Assembly: GCA_900770265.1 (NCBI GenBank)
Contig: CAAGJR010000118.1
Span: 1 to 26,370, forward strand
Direction of reading: 5' to 3'
Origin: an uncultured Acidaminococcus sp.
GTDB taxonomy: Bacteria; Bacillota; Negativicutes; Acidaminococcales; Acidaminococcaceae
Length of the DNA: 26,370 nucleotides
Numbering within the stretch: position 1 is the first letter of the stretch; each line of letters opens with the position of its first letter. A program made the translations under genes and the position numbers. Below the pieces are notes generated by a model. The model was not told the origin of the DNA, searched no databases, and saw only the letters and a program-made list of their open reading frames with translations. This document shows positions 7,579 through 14,865 of this stretch, piece after piece.

Positions 7579-8127
7579 GTGTCTAGAATTGGTAAAGCTC
7601 CGATTACCGTACCTGACAAGGTAACGGTAACGGTACAAGATAACCTGGTTACCGTTAAGGGACCGAAAGGCGAACTGAGCCGTCAAATCAACAAAGAACT
7701 GACCGTGGAACTGAAAGACGGTGTGATCACTGTGACTCGTCCTACCGACGACAAGATCCATCGCAGCCTGCACGGCCTGTCCCGTACCCTGATCAACAAC
7801 ATGATCCTGGGTGTTACGGAAGGATTCTCCAAACATCTGGAAATCCAAGGCGTTGGCTACCGTGTAGCCAAAAAGGGCAAAGCTCTGAGCTTCACCCTGG
7901 GCTTCTCCCATCCCTGCGTGATGGATCCTCCCGAAGGCATTTCCTTCGATTGCCCGAACTCTACGGAAATCATCGTTTCCGGTATCGATAAAGAAAAAGT
8001 TGGTGCTGTAGCTGCTGAAATCCGCAGCCTGCGTGCTCCCGAACCCTACAAAGGCAAAGGGATCCGCTATGTAGGCGAACATATCATCCGCAAGGAAGGT
8101 AAAGCCGGCGCCAAAGGCAAGAAATAA
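7579..8127 (+). CDS. rplF: 50S ribosomal protein L6
   Basis: The 182-residue product starts at GTG (7579) and reads MSRIGKAPITVPDKVTVTVQ. Two repeated L6 domains are seen, and the second ends with RAPEPYKGKGIRYVGEHI, the L6 signature. L6 lies near the sarcin-ricin loop and GTPase factor-binding site. A short Lys/Gly/Ala-rich tail follows the conserved core. CCGGAGGTG at about 7562-7570 is the binding site. Confidence 0.97.
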   Translation: MSRIGKAPITVPDKVTVTVQDNLVTVKGPKGELSRQINKELTVELKDGVITVTRPTDDKIHRSLHGLSRTLINNMILGVTEGFSKHLEIQGVGYRVAKKGKALSFTLGFSHPCVMDPPEGISFDCPNSTEIIVSGIDKEKVGAVAAEIRSLRAPEPYKGKGIRYVGEHIIRKEGKAGAKGKK

Positions 8128-8152
8128 TTTCTAAGAGGAAGGAGTGAATCTC

Positions 8153-8515
8153 TTGCTGAACAAGAAAGATAAAAACGCAGCTCGCCAAAAACGGCACCTG
8201 CGTATGCGCAGAAATATTGTAGGAACGGCTGAAAAACCCCGTTTCAATGTATACCGCAGCCTGAGCAACATCTACGCTCAGATCATCAACGATGAAACTG
8301 GTGAAACCCTGGTTTCCGCCAGCACCGTTGAAAAAGCCAACAAAGAAAACTACGGCGGCAACATCGAAGCTGCCAAGGCTGTTGGCACCGAAATCGCTAA
8401 GAAAGCTCTGGAAAAGGGCATCAAAACTGTTGTATTCGACCGTGGTGGTTATCTGTACCATGGCCGCGTGGCAGCCTTGGCTGAAGCCGCCCGCGAAGCC
8501 GGTCTGGAATTTTAA
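8153..8515 (+). CDS. rplR: 50S ribosomal protein L18
   Basis: I choose TTG at 8153, giving 120 residues (MLNKKDKNAARQKRHLRMRR), because AGGAAGGAG at 8135-8143 is then 8-9 bases away. The alternative GTG at 8144 is in frame but directly abuts the binding site. The family signature FNVYRSLSNIYAQIIND and the C-terminal DRGGYLYHGRVAALAEAARE are present. L18 carries 5S rRNA into the large subunit with L5. A TTG start for a highly expressed ribosomal gene is unusual but fits the sequence. Confidence 0.95.
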   Translation: MLNKKDKNAARQKRHLRMRRNIVGTAEKPRFNVYRSLSNIYAQIINDETGETLVSASTVEKANKENYGGNIEAAKAVGTEIAKKALEKGIKTVVFDRGGYLYHGRVAALAEAAREAGLEF

Positions 8516-8533
8516 CAGAGGGAGGACATAAGA

Positions 8534-9034
8534 GTGGCTAATTACGAAAAACAAGATGATGGCTTCAAAGAAAGAGTAGTCTTCATCAACCGCGTAGCTA
8601 AGGTCGTAAAAGGCGGACGTCGTTTCTCCTTCTCTGCTTTGGTTGTTGTAGGTGATGAAAACGGTAAGGTTGGCATGGGCCTGGGCAAAGCTGCCGAAGT
8701 TCCTGAAGCCATCCGCAAGGGTGTGGATGATGCCAAAAAGAACCTGATCACCGTTCCTCTGAAAGGCACCACCATTCCTCACGAAGTAATCGGCATTTTC
8801 GGCGCTGGCCGTGTTCTGCTGAAACCGGCTATGGAAGGTACCGGGGTTATCGCCGGCGGTCCTGTCCGTGCGGTCCTGGAACTGGCTGGTGTCCGTGACA
8901 TCCTGACCAAATCCCAGGGTACCTCCAACCCCAACAACGTGGTTCGGGCTACCATGGAAGGTCTGAAGTCCCTGAAGAATGCCAAAGATGTTGCTGCTCT
9001 GCGCGGCAAAACTGTTGAAGAATTGTTAGGCTAA
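8534..9034 (+). CDS. rpsE: 30S ribosomal protein S5
   Basis: The 166-residue product starts at GTG (8534). The double-stranded-RNA-binding-like N-terminal domain carries VVFINRVAKVVKGGRRFSF and VVGDENGKVGMGLGKA, and the C-terminal domain has GPVRAVLELAGVRDILTK and SNPNNVVRATMEGL. S5 helps form the mRNA entry channel and affects decoding accuracy; spectinomycin-resistance changes in other bacteria map to the loop near residues 20-30. GGGAGG at about 8520-8525 is the binding site. Confidence 0.97.
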   Translation: MANYEKQDDGFKERVVFINRVAKVVKGGRRFSFSALVVVGDENGKVGMGLGKAAEVPEAIRKGVDDAKKNLITVPLKGTTIPHEVIGIFGAGRVLLKPAMEGTGVIAGGPVRAVLELAGVRDILTKSQGTSNPNNVVRATMEGLKSLKNAKDVAALRGKTVEELLG

Positions 9035-9046
9035 GGAGGTAGCATG

Positions 9047-9232
9047 ATGGCACAAGTTAAAGTCACGCTGACCCGTAGCTTAATCGGGTATCCCAAAGAC
9101 CAACGCGCTACTGTGAGAGCTCTGGGATTGACCAAGATCCGTTCCAGCGTTATCAAAGAAGATACTCCTACTCTGCGCGGTATGCTCCACAAAGTGGCTC
9201 ATATGGTCAAAGTAGAAGACGTTCAGGCGTAA
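9047..9232 (+). CDS. rpmD: 50S ribosomal protein L30
   Basis: This 61-residue protein has the L30 pattern KVTLTRSLIGYPKDQRATVRA and LGLTKIRSSVIKEDTPTLRG. Consecutive ATG codons at 9044 and 9047 are possible. TAAGGAGG, overlapping the rpsE stop, is 7-8 bases from 9047, so I prefer the second. L30 is a small peripheral large-subunit protein and is missing from some bacteria. It is followed by rplO after 15 bases. Confidence 0.95.
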   Translation: MAQVKVTLTRSLIGYPKDQRATVRALGLTKIRSSVIKEDTPTLRGMLHKVAHMVKVEDVQA

Positions 9233-9247
9233 TAAGGAGGTCTGCAA

Positions 9248-9688
9248 ATGTATTTGCATGAATTGGCTCCCGCTGCCGGCTCCAAGAAAGCTCGCGTCCG
9301 TGTAGGCCGCGGCCTGGGTTCCGGTGTGGGCAAAACGGCCGGCAAAGGTCAAAAAGGTCAGAAATCCCGTAGCGGCGGGGTGAAGCGGCCTGGATTCGAA
9401 GGCGGCCAAAAACCGTTGTATCTGCGTCTGCCGAAACGCGGTTTCTACAACAAATTCGGTAAACATTACACTGAAATCAACGTGGAAGTATTCAACTGCT
9501 TTGACGACGGTGCTGTAATCGATCCTGTATCCCTGATCGAAGCCGGCCTGGTGAAAAACATCCGTGACGGCATCCGTGTCCTGGGGAATGGCGAACTGAC
9601 CAAGAAGGTCACTGTAAAAGCCATGGGCTTCAGCAAAACTGCTCAATCCAAGATCGAAGCTGCCGGCGGTAAGGTAGAGGTGATCTAA
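9248..9688 (+). CDS. rplO: 50S ribosomal protein L15
   Basis: The 146-residue product begins MYLHELAPAAGSKKARVRVGRG, and its Gly/Lys-rich N-terminal extension contains GSGVGKTAGKGQKGQKSRSGG, the rRNA-penetrating tail of L15. The C-terminal domain ends with FSKTAQSKIEAAGGKVEVI, also typical. L15 is a late assembly protein of the 50S subunit. TAAGGAGGT, overlapping the rpmD stop, is its binding site. secY begins at the base after its stop codon. Confidence 0.97.
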   Translation: MYLHELAPAAGSKKARVRVGRGLGSGVGKTAGKGQKGQKSRSGGVKRPGFEGGQKPLYLRLPKRGFYNKFGKHYTEINVEVFNCFDDGAVIDPVSLIEAGLVKNIRDGIRVLGNGELTKKVTVKAMGFSKTAQSKIEAAGGKVEVI

Positions 9689-10945
9689 TTGGCATCAGCC
9701 CTTGATAACCTGTTAAAGGCTACAGAACTCCGAAAGAGATTGTTATTTACCCTTGCGATGTTCATAGTTTTCAGGGCTGGTACGCAGATTCCCGTTCCGG
9801 GGGTTAACGCAGCCATGATCGAACGGCTTTTCAACAGTGGAAACCTGTTCGGTTTGTTGGATCTGTTCTCCGGCGGTGCACTTAGCAAATTTTCCATATT
9901 TGCTATGAGCATTACTCCTTACATCAATGCGTCTATCATTACGCAGCTGCTGACAGTGGTGATCCCGACTTTGGAAGAATGGTCCAAAGAGGGAGCGGAA
10001 GGAGCAAAAAAAATCAACAAAATCAACCGCTATGCAGCGGTCGGCCTGGGTGCCATTCAGGCAATCGGGATGGCTTATGGCCTGAGAGCAGCAGTCAACA
10101 ATCCTGACTTCTTCTCTTTCGCCATGATTGTCATCACGCTTACCGCAGGCTCTCTGCTGCTGATGTGGATTGGGGAGCAGATCACTGCGAAAGGGATCGG
10201 GAACGGGATTTCCCTGATCATCTTCGCCGGGATCGTTTCCCGACTGCCCAACGGGCTGGCCGTCATCGGCCGGTACCTGCAGGCAGGTACAATTAGCGTC
10301 TTCAACGTATTGATCTTCGCTGTGCTGGCAATCCTGATGGTGATGTTCGTGGTAGCCATTACTGTGGCGTACCGCAAAGTCCCCGTACAGTATGCAAAGC
10401 GGATCGTAGGTCGGAAGATGTACGGCGGCCACACTACCTACATTCCTCTGAAAGTGAATCAGGCCAGTGTGATGCCCATCATCTTCGCTTCTTCCGTATT
10501 GATGTTTCCTGTGACCATTGCGCAGTTCATCAAGATCCCCTGGATCCAGAAAGTGGCCGGCTATTTAGCATGGGGCACCCCATTGCAGACTACGCTGTAC
10601 ATCCTGCTCATCCTGTTCTTCACTTACTTCTATACGGCAGTAAGTCTGAACATCCCCGATCTGTCCGATAACCTGAAGAAATACGGCGGGTTCATCCCCG
10701 GGCTGCGTCCCGGTCAGCCCACCACGGATTATCTGGACCGGGTGATGAACCGGATTACCTTAGCGGGTGCTGTTTTTCTGGCGTTCATTGCTATTATGCC
10801 TAACTTGATCGTCTGGCTCACAGGAATTTCCGGAGTATACTTCGGCGGAACGGCTTTGTTGATCGTAGTTGGCGTAGCGCTTGATACAATGAAACAGGCA
10901 GAGTCCATGACCCTCATGCGACACTACCAGGGTTTCATGAAATAA
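9689..10945 (+). CDS. secY: Protein translocase channel subunit SecY
   Basis: This 418-residue membrane protein is full length and starts with TTG at 9689, immediately after the rplO stop. AGAGGTGAT inside the end of rplO is the likely binding site, so translation may be coupled. Family segments include FRAGTQIPVPGVNA at the first membrane helix, FSGGALSKFSIFAMSITPYI (plug and second helix), the cytosolic loop GGFIPGLRPGQPT and the C-terminal GGTALLIVVGVALDT. Ten hydrophobic segments are evident. SecY forms the channel used by SecA and by SRP-targeted ribosomes. Confidence 0.98.
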   Translation: MASALDNLLKATELRKRLLFTLAMFIVFRAGTQIPVPGVNAAMIERLFNSGNLFGLLDLFSGGALSKFSIFAMSITPYINASIITQLLTVVIPTLEEWSKEGAEGAKKINKINRYAAVGLGAIQAIGMAYGLRAAVNNPDFFSFAMIVITLTAGSLLLMWIGEQITAKGIGNGISLIIFAGIVSRLPNGLAVIGRYLQAGTISVFNVLIFAVLAILMVMFVVAITVAYRKVPVQYAKRIVGRKMYGGHTTYIPLKVNQASVMPIIFASSVLMFPVTIAQFIKIPWIQKVAGYLAWGTPLQTTLYILLILFFTYFYTAVSLNIPDLSDNLKKYGGFIPGLRPGQPTTDYLDRVMNRITLAGAVFLAFIAIMPNLIVWLTGISGVYFGGTALLIVVGVALDTMKQAESMTLMRHYQGFMK

Positions 10946-10956
10946 GGAGAGAGAAC

Positions 10957-11601
10957 ATGCATATTCTTTTAATGGGACCTCCTGGCGCAGGCAAGGGGAC
11001 CCAAGCGGAAAAATTAGTTGCCGATTTCCCCATTCCCCATATTTCTACGGGAGATATGTTCCGTGCGGCTGTGAAAAATGGGACGGAATTAGGGAAAGAA
11101 GCCAAGAAATATATGGACGCCGGCGGTCTGGTTCCTGACAGTGTCACGATCGGCATTGTGAGAGAACGTCTGAGCCAGCCGGATTGTGCCAAAGGATTCA
11201 TCCTGGACGGGTTTCCCCGTACACAGGAACAGGCAGTTGCTCTGGACAAGATCCTGAAGGATCTGGGGATTACCCTGACGGCTGCGGTCAACATCAGCGT
11301 GCCTGATGCAGATCTGGTTGCCCGGGTGACCGGCCGGCGTATCTGCAAGAACTGTGGTGCTACCTATCATGTGGTATACAATCCTCCCAAAAAGGAAAAC
11401 GTATGCGACAAATGCGGTGGGGAACTTTACCAGCGGGATGATGACAAAGAAACCACTGTGAAGAAACGTTTGGAAGCGTACCATAGCCAAACTGCTCCTC
11501 TGATTGCGTACTACAAAGCGGAAGGCGTGTACAAGGAAATTGACGGCACTCAGCCCATCGATAAGGTGTATGCTGATGTGGTAGCGGCTGTTAAAGGGTA
11601 A
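10957..11601 (+). CDS. adk: Adenylate kinase, zinc-binding LID type
   Basis: The 214-residue enzyme interconverts ATP plus AMP with two ADP. The P-loop GPPGAGKGT lies at residues 7-15, the AMP-binding motif HISTGDMFR at about 28-36, and GFILDGFPRT at about 80-89. The LID domain has four cysteines (C130, C133, C150, C153), the structural zinc site typical of long Gram-positive-type kinases. ATAAGGAGAG lies before the ATG. It follows secY by 11 bases. The usual next gene, map, is not present. Confidence 0.98.
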   Translation: MHILLMGPPGAGKGTQAEKLVADFPIPHISTGDMFRAAVKNGTELGKEAKKYMDAGGLVPDSVTIGIVRERLSQPDCAKGFILDGFPRTQEQAVALDKILKDLGITLTAAVNISVPDADLVARVTGRRICKNCGATYHVVYNPPKKENVCDKCGGELYQRDDDKETTVKKRLEAYHSQTAPLIAYYKAEGVYKEIDGTQPIDKVYADVVAAVKG

Positions 11602-11612
11602 GGAGGCATTCG

Positions 11613-11831
11613 ATGTCTAAACAAGATGCGATCGAAGTAGAAGGTACTGTCTTGGAATCTTTACCCAACGCTATGTTCCGGGTGAAACTGGAAAACGATC
11701 ACGAAATCCTGGCTCACATTTCCGGGAAAATACGTATGAACTTTATCAAGATCCTCCCTGGGGACAAGGTTACCGTAGAGCTGACGCCCTATGACCTGAA
11801 CCGGGGCCGGATTACGTATCGGTTCAAATAA
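11613..11831 (+). CDS. infA: Translation initiation factor IF-1
   Basis: A 72-residue single OB-fold protein with the invariant IF-1 pattern: MSKQDAIEVEGTVLESLPN, then FRVKLENDHEILAHISGKIR and the ending YDLNRGRITYRFK. IF-1 binds the A site of the 30S subunit and assists IF-2 and IF-3 during initiation. AAGGAGG overlaps the end of adk. It directly follows adk, where many relatives carry map and sometimes a KOW-domain gene in between. Confidence 0.98.
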   Translation: MSKQDAIEVEGTVLESLPNAMFRVKLENDHEILAHISGKIRMNFIKILPGDKVTVELTPYDLNRGRITYRFK

Positions 11832-11860
11832 GAGGAGTTGCAAGAGGAGGTTCAAGCAAC

Positions 11861-11974
11861 ATGAAAGTAAGACCGTCTGTAAAACGCATTTGCGACAAAT
11901 GCAAGATCATCAAACGCAAAGGCCGCGTTATGGTCATTTGCGAAAACCCGAAACATAAACAAAGACAAGGATAA
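11861..11974 (+). CDS. rpmJ: 50S ribosomal protein L36 (zinc form)
   Basis: A 37-residue ORF starting at ATG 11861 reads MKVRPSVKRICDKCKIIKR and ends NPKHKQRQG, matching L36. The residues C11, C14, C27 and H32 make the CxxC-C-H zinc site of the C+ form. AGAGGAGG at 11843-11850 is the binding site. L36 is the smallest large-subunit protein and stabilises 23S rRNA domain VI. It sits in its standard place between infA and rpsM. Confidence 0.97.
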   Translation: MKVRPSVKRICDKCKIIKRKGRVMVICENPKHKQRQG

Positions 11975-11987
11975 GGAGGTGCTTTGA

Positions 11988-12353
11988 ATGGCTCGTATCG
12001 CCGGTGTAGATTTGCCTAGAGATAAACGTATCGAATATGCTCTGCCGTACATTTATGGTATTGGCCTGACCCTGTCCCGGGAAATCCTGGGCAAAACCGG
12101 TATCAACCCTGATACCCGTGTCAAGGATCTGACTGAAGCTGAAATCGCCAAGCTGCGTGAAATCCTGGACCATGATTATAAAGTAGAAGGTGACCTCCGT
12201 CGTGAGGAATCCCTGAACATCAAACGTCTGGTGGAAATCGGCTGCTATCGTGGTCGTAGACATCGTGCAGGCCTGCCTGTTCGCGGTCAGAACACCAAAA
12301 ACAATGCTCGTACCCGTAAAGGCCCGAAAAAAGTGGCCGGCGCCAAGAAGTAA
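11988..12353 (+). CDS. rpsM: 30S ribosomal protein S13
   Basis: The 121-residue product begins MARIAGVDLPRDKRIEYAL and carries the helix-two-turn-helix segment GIGLTLSREIL and the C-terminal GRRHRAGLPVRGQNTKNNART, the S13 signature. S13 contacts the P-site tRNA through its basic tail and bridges to L5 of the large subunit. ATAAGGAGGT, overlapping the rpmJ stop, is the binding site. It begins the alpha-operon part of the cluster. Confidence 0.98.
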   Translation: MARIAGVDLPRDKRIEYALPYIYGIGLTLSREILGKTGINPDTRVKDLTEAEIAKLREILDHDYKVEGDLRREESLNIKRLVEIGCYRGRRHRAGLPVRGQNTKNNARTRKGPKKVAGAKK

Positions 12354-12378
12354 GTTTGTCTAAGGAGGGATTAGACGA

Positions 12379-12771
12379 GTGGCTGGTAAAAAAGTTGTCC
12401 GTAACAAACGGAAAGTAAGCAAAAACATTGAAGCTGGTGTAGCACATATCCGCTCCACCTTTAATAACACGATCGTGACGATTTCCGATCTGAACGGGGC
12501 TGTCCTGAGCTGGGCTTCTGCCGGCGGTCAGGGCTTCCGTGGTTCCCGGAAAAGCACTCCTTTCGCCGCACAGATGGCTGCTGAAACGGCTGCCAAAGCT
12601 GCTATGGAACATGGCCTGAAACGCATCGAAGTATACGTTAAGGGTCCTGGTGCTGGCCGTGAAGCTGCTATCCGCGCTCTGCAGGCTGCAGGCCTGGAAG
12701 TGGAATCCATCAAAGATGTGACTCCGATTCCTCACAATGGCTGCCGTCCGCCGAAACGCAGAAGAGTATAA
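12379..12771 (+). CDS. rpsK: 30S ribosomal protein S11
   Basis: This 130-residue protein starts at GTG (12379). It contains the conserved IRSTFNNTIVTISDLNGAV, GGQGFRGSRKSTPFAAQ and the ending VTPIPHNGCRPPKRRRV, which is nearly invariant in S11. S11 lies on the platform of the 30S subunit near the mRNA exit and the E-site codon. AAGGAGGG at about 12362-12369 is the binding site. Confidence 0.98.
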   Translation: MAGKKVVRNKRKVSKNIEAGVAHIRSTFNNTIVTISDLNGAVLSWASAGGQGFRGSRKSTPFAAQMAAETAAKAAMEHGLKRIEVYVKGPGAGREAAIRALQAAGLEVESIKDVTPIPHNGCRPPKRRRV

Positions 12772-12789
12772 TTGGAGGTGAAAGACTAG

Positions 12790-13383
12790 ATGGCTATTGA
12801 TAAGACTCCTGTTCTGAAAAGATGCAGATCCCTGGGTATGTCTCCGGCCTTCGTTGGGGTTATGAAAGAATCCCATCGTCAGCCGAAACGCCAGTTCAAA
12901 AAGAAGAGCGAATACGGGATGCAGCTGGCTGAAAAACAAAAGGCCAAATTCATCTACGGCGTTCTGGAAAAACAATTCCGTGGCTATTACGAAAAAGCCA
13001 AGAAAATGGAAGGTATCGTTGGTACCAACCTGCTGGTCCTGCTGGAACGCAGACTGGACAACGTGGTGTATCGCATGGGCCTGGCCCACACCCGTCGTCA
13101 GGCTCGTCAGCTGGTGACCCATGGGCACATTGCCGTCAACGGCAAACGCCTGGATATTCCTTCTGCTCTGGTAAAAGCCGGGGATGTAGTATCCGTTATG
13201 GAAAACAGCCGCAGCTCTGCCTACTTCAAGGGCATGGCTGAAGTTCTGGGCAAGACCTCCGTTCCTGCCTGGATCTCTGTAGACGCTCAAAACCTCAGCG
13301 GAAAGGTTGATCGTCTGCCGGTTCGGGAAGACATCGACGTTCCTATCGAAGAACAGGCTATCGTCGAATTGTACTCCAAGTAA
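12790..13383 (+). CDS. rpsD: 30S ribosomal protein S4, zinc-free form
   Basis: At 197 residues, this S4 lacks the four-cysteine N-terminal zinc knuckle (only one Cys, in KRCRSLGMSP), so it is the C-minus form. The S4 RNA-binding domain is clear: LERRLDNVVYRMGLAHTRRQ then ARQLVTHGHIAVNGKR. S4 initiates 30S assembly and forms the mRNA entry pore with S3 and S5; in Escherichia coli it represses the alpha operon. TGGAGGTG at about 12773-12780 precedes the ATG by 9 bases. Confidence 0.97.
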   Translation: MAIDKTPVLKRCRSLGMSPAFVGVMKESHRQPKRQFKKKSEYGMQLAEKQKAKFIYGVLEKQFRGYYEKAKKMEGIVGTNLLVLLERRLDNVVYRMGLAHTRRQARQLVTHGHIAVNGKRLDIPSALVKAGDVVSVMENSRSSAYFKGMAEVLGKTSVPAWISVDAQNLSGKVDRLPVREDIDVPIEEQAIVELYSK

Positions 13384-13384
13384 T

Positions 13385-13431
13385 TTGATACTGTTCTCCA
13401 GTTTTTATACCGCGTATTGTGGTAATGCGCG
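13385..13431 (+). promoter_or_regulatory. Spacer upstream of rpoA with hairpin and weak promoter-like elements
   Basis: The 63-base gap between rpsD and rpoA is the widest in the ribosomal run after the S10 leader. It holds an 8-bp hairpin, CGCGTATT 13411-13418 with AATGCGCG 13424-13431 (one G-U pair), ending just before the AAAGGAGG that serves rpoA. A TTGATA at 13385-13390 and TATACC at 13406-13411 resemble promoter boxes, but the 15-base spacing and poor -10 are weak. There is no T-run, so it is not a terminator. Confidence 0.3.
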
Positions 13432-13446
13432 AAAGGAGGCTTCCGC

Positions 13447-14418
13447 ATGAAGGAAATCGAAAAACCTAGCCTGGTTATCGACGAAATTTCCCCTGATGGA
13501 CGTTATGGCAAGTTCGTCTGGGAACCTTTGGAACGTGGATACGGTATTACTTTAGGTAATAGTCTGCGTCGTGTACTGCTTTCTTCCTTGTCCGGCATGG
13601 CTGTGACGGGCATTAAAATCGATGGTGTTCTCCATGAGTTCTCTACCATTGAGGGAGTCAGAGAAGACGTTGCGGATATCGTATTAAACATCAAAGCCCT
13701 GTGCTTCAAAGTGGGTCTGGATGACCAGACCTCCTTTGAGCCCAAGACGTTCTACATCAAAAAGTCCGGCGAAGGTGAAGTGACCGGCGCTGACGTGATC
13801 ACCGACCAGGATACGGAAGTTCTGAACCCGGAACTGCACATTGCAACTCTGGACAAGAACGCCACCCTGAACATGGAAATCTACGTTGACGTGGGCCGTG
13901 GCTACGTACAGGCCGAGAAGAACAAGAGCAAGGATCAGCCCATCGGCTTCATTCCTGTCGACTCCATCTACTCCCCCATTACCCGTGTGAAATTCGGCGT
14001 GACCGATACCCGGGTAGGCAACGTGACCAACTACGACCGCCTGACCCTGGAAGTATGGACTGACGGGAGCCTGGGGCCGGATGAAGCTGTGACTTCTGCA
14101 GCCGAAATCCTGATCAAGTATCTGGCTCTGTTCAAGACCACCAACGTTCCCCGCATCCAGGGGGATGAAGATGGTGCCAAGACCAGCGAAGAAGGCAACA
14201 AGTCTTCCGTGCTGCAGATGTCCATCGATGATCTGGATCTGACTGTCCGTTCCAACAACTGCTTGAGACGGGCCGGCATCAATACGGTAGAAGATATCAT
14301 CAACAAGACGGAAGACGAGCTGATTTGCGTCCGGAACCTGGGCAGCAAATCCTTGGAAGAAGTCAAGAACAAGATCGAAGAATTGGGATTGCACCTGCGC
14401 AATTCTGACGAAGAATAG
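13447..14418 (+). CDS. rpoA: RNA polymerase alpha subunit
   Basis: The 323-residue product has both domains of alpha. The N-terminal dimerisation domain carries FVWEPLERGYGITLGNSLRR and the C-terminal domain carries LDLTVRSNNCLRRAGINTVE followed by VRNLGSKSLEEVKNKI. The C-terminal domain contacts upstream promoter DNA and activators; the N-terminal domain nucleates core polymerase assembly. A linker with GDEDGAKTSEEGNKSS separates them. AAAGGAGG at 13432-13439 is the binding site. rplQ follows after 14 bases. Confidence 0.99.
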   Translation: MKEIEKPSLVIDEISPDGRYGKFVWEPLERGYGITLGNSLRRVLLSSLSGMAVTGIKIDGVLHEFSTIEGVREDVADIVLNIKALCFKVGLDDQTSFEPKTFYIKKSGEGEVTGADVITDQDTEVLNPELHIATLDKNATLNMEIYVDVGRGYVQAEKNKSKDQPIGFIPVDSIYSPITRVKFGVTDTRVGNVTNYDRLTLEVWTDGSLGPDEAVTSAAEILIKYLALFKTTNVPRIQGDEDGAKTSEEGNKSSVLQMSIDDLDLTVRSNNCLRRAGINTVEDIINKTEDELICVRNLGSKSLEEVKNKIEELGLHLRNSDEE

Positions 14419-14432
14419 GAGGAAGACGAAAG

Positions 14433-14771
14433 ATGTCCTATAGAAAATTTAACCGGAACACCAGCAACCGGAAAGCTATGTTCCGCAGCGTCTTGACCGC
14501 CTTCTTCAAAAACGAGAGAATTGAAACCACCGAAACGAAAGCCAAAGAAATCAGCGGTCTGGCTGATAAGATGATCACCCTGGCTAAGAAGGGTGATCTG
14601 AATGCTCGTCGTCAGGTCCTGGCATTCCTCGTGGATGAAGATGCAACGAAGAAGCTGTTCGATGTAATCGCTCCGAAATACGCTGACCGCAACGGCGGTT
14701 ATACCCGTATTTACAAAACGGCTCCCCGCCGTGGCGATGCTGCCGAAATGGCTATCCTGGAACTGATCTGA
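14433..14771 (+). CDS. rplQ: 50S ribosomal protein L17
   Basis: The 112-residue product begins MSYRKFNRNTSNRKAMFRS and contains FFKNERIETTETKAKEI and YTRIYKTAPRRGDAAEMAI, the L17 signatures. L17 lies close to the nascent-chain tunnel exit. TAGGAGGA, overlapping the rpoA stop, is its binding site. It is the last gene of the operon: a strong terminator begins 10 bases after its stop codon. Confidence 0.98.
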   Translation: MSYRKFNRNTSNRKAMFRSVLTAFFKNERIETTETKAKEISGLADKMITLAKKGDLNARRQVLAFLVDEDATKKLFDVIAPKYADRNGGYTRIYKTAPRRGDAAEMAILELI

Positions 14772-14780
14772 GTTCCGTGA

Positions 14781-14820
14781 AAAAGTCCGTACTGCCCTGT
14801 GGGCGGTGCGGGCTTTTTTT
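14781..14820 (+). terminator. Intrinsic terminator closing the ribosomal protein operon
   Basis: A 17-bp stem with only G-U exceptions pairs 14781-14797 with 14801-14817 around a 3-base TGT loop. A run of seven T spans 14814-14820. This is a strong factor-independent terminator directly after rplQ. Confidence 0.95.
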
Positions 14821-14828
14821 GTTTGTGT

Positions 14829-14834
14829 TATAAT
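14829..14834 (+). promoter_or_regulatory. Possible -10 box for the lipoprotein gene
   Basis: A perfect TATAAT lies 9 bases after the rplQ terminator and 31 bases before the lipoprotein ATG. The position where a -35 box should be falls inside the terminator stem and does not resemble TTGACA, so only the -10 is supported. A new promoter is expected here because the operon has just terminated. Confidence 0.4.
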
Positions 14835-14865
14835 AAATCCCGTACCGAAAGAAAGGCGGGAAATC

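Noticed and set aside
13385..13411. Strong internal promoter before rpoA
   Set aside because: The boxes match poorly (TTGATA, TATACC) and the spacing is 15, so I kept it only as a weak possibility.
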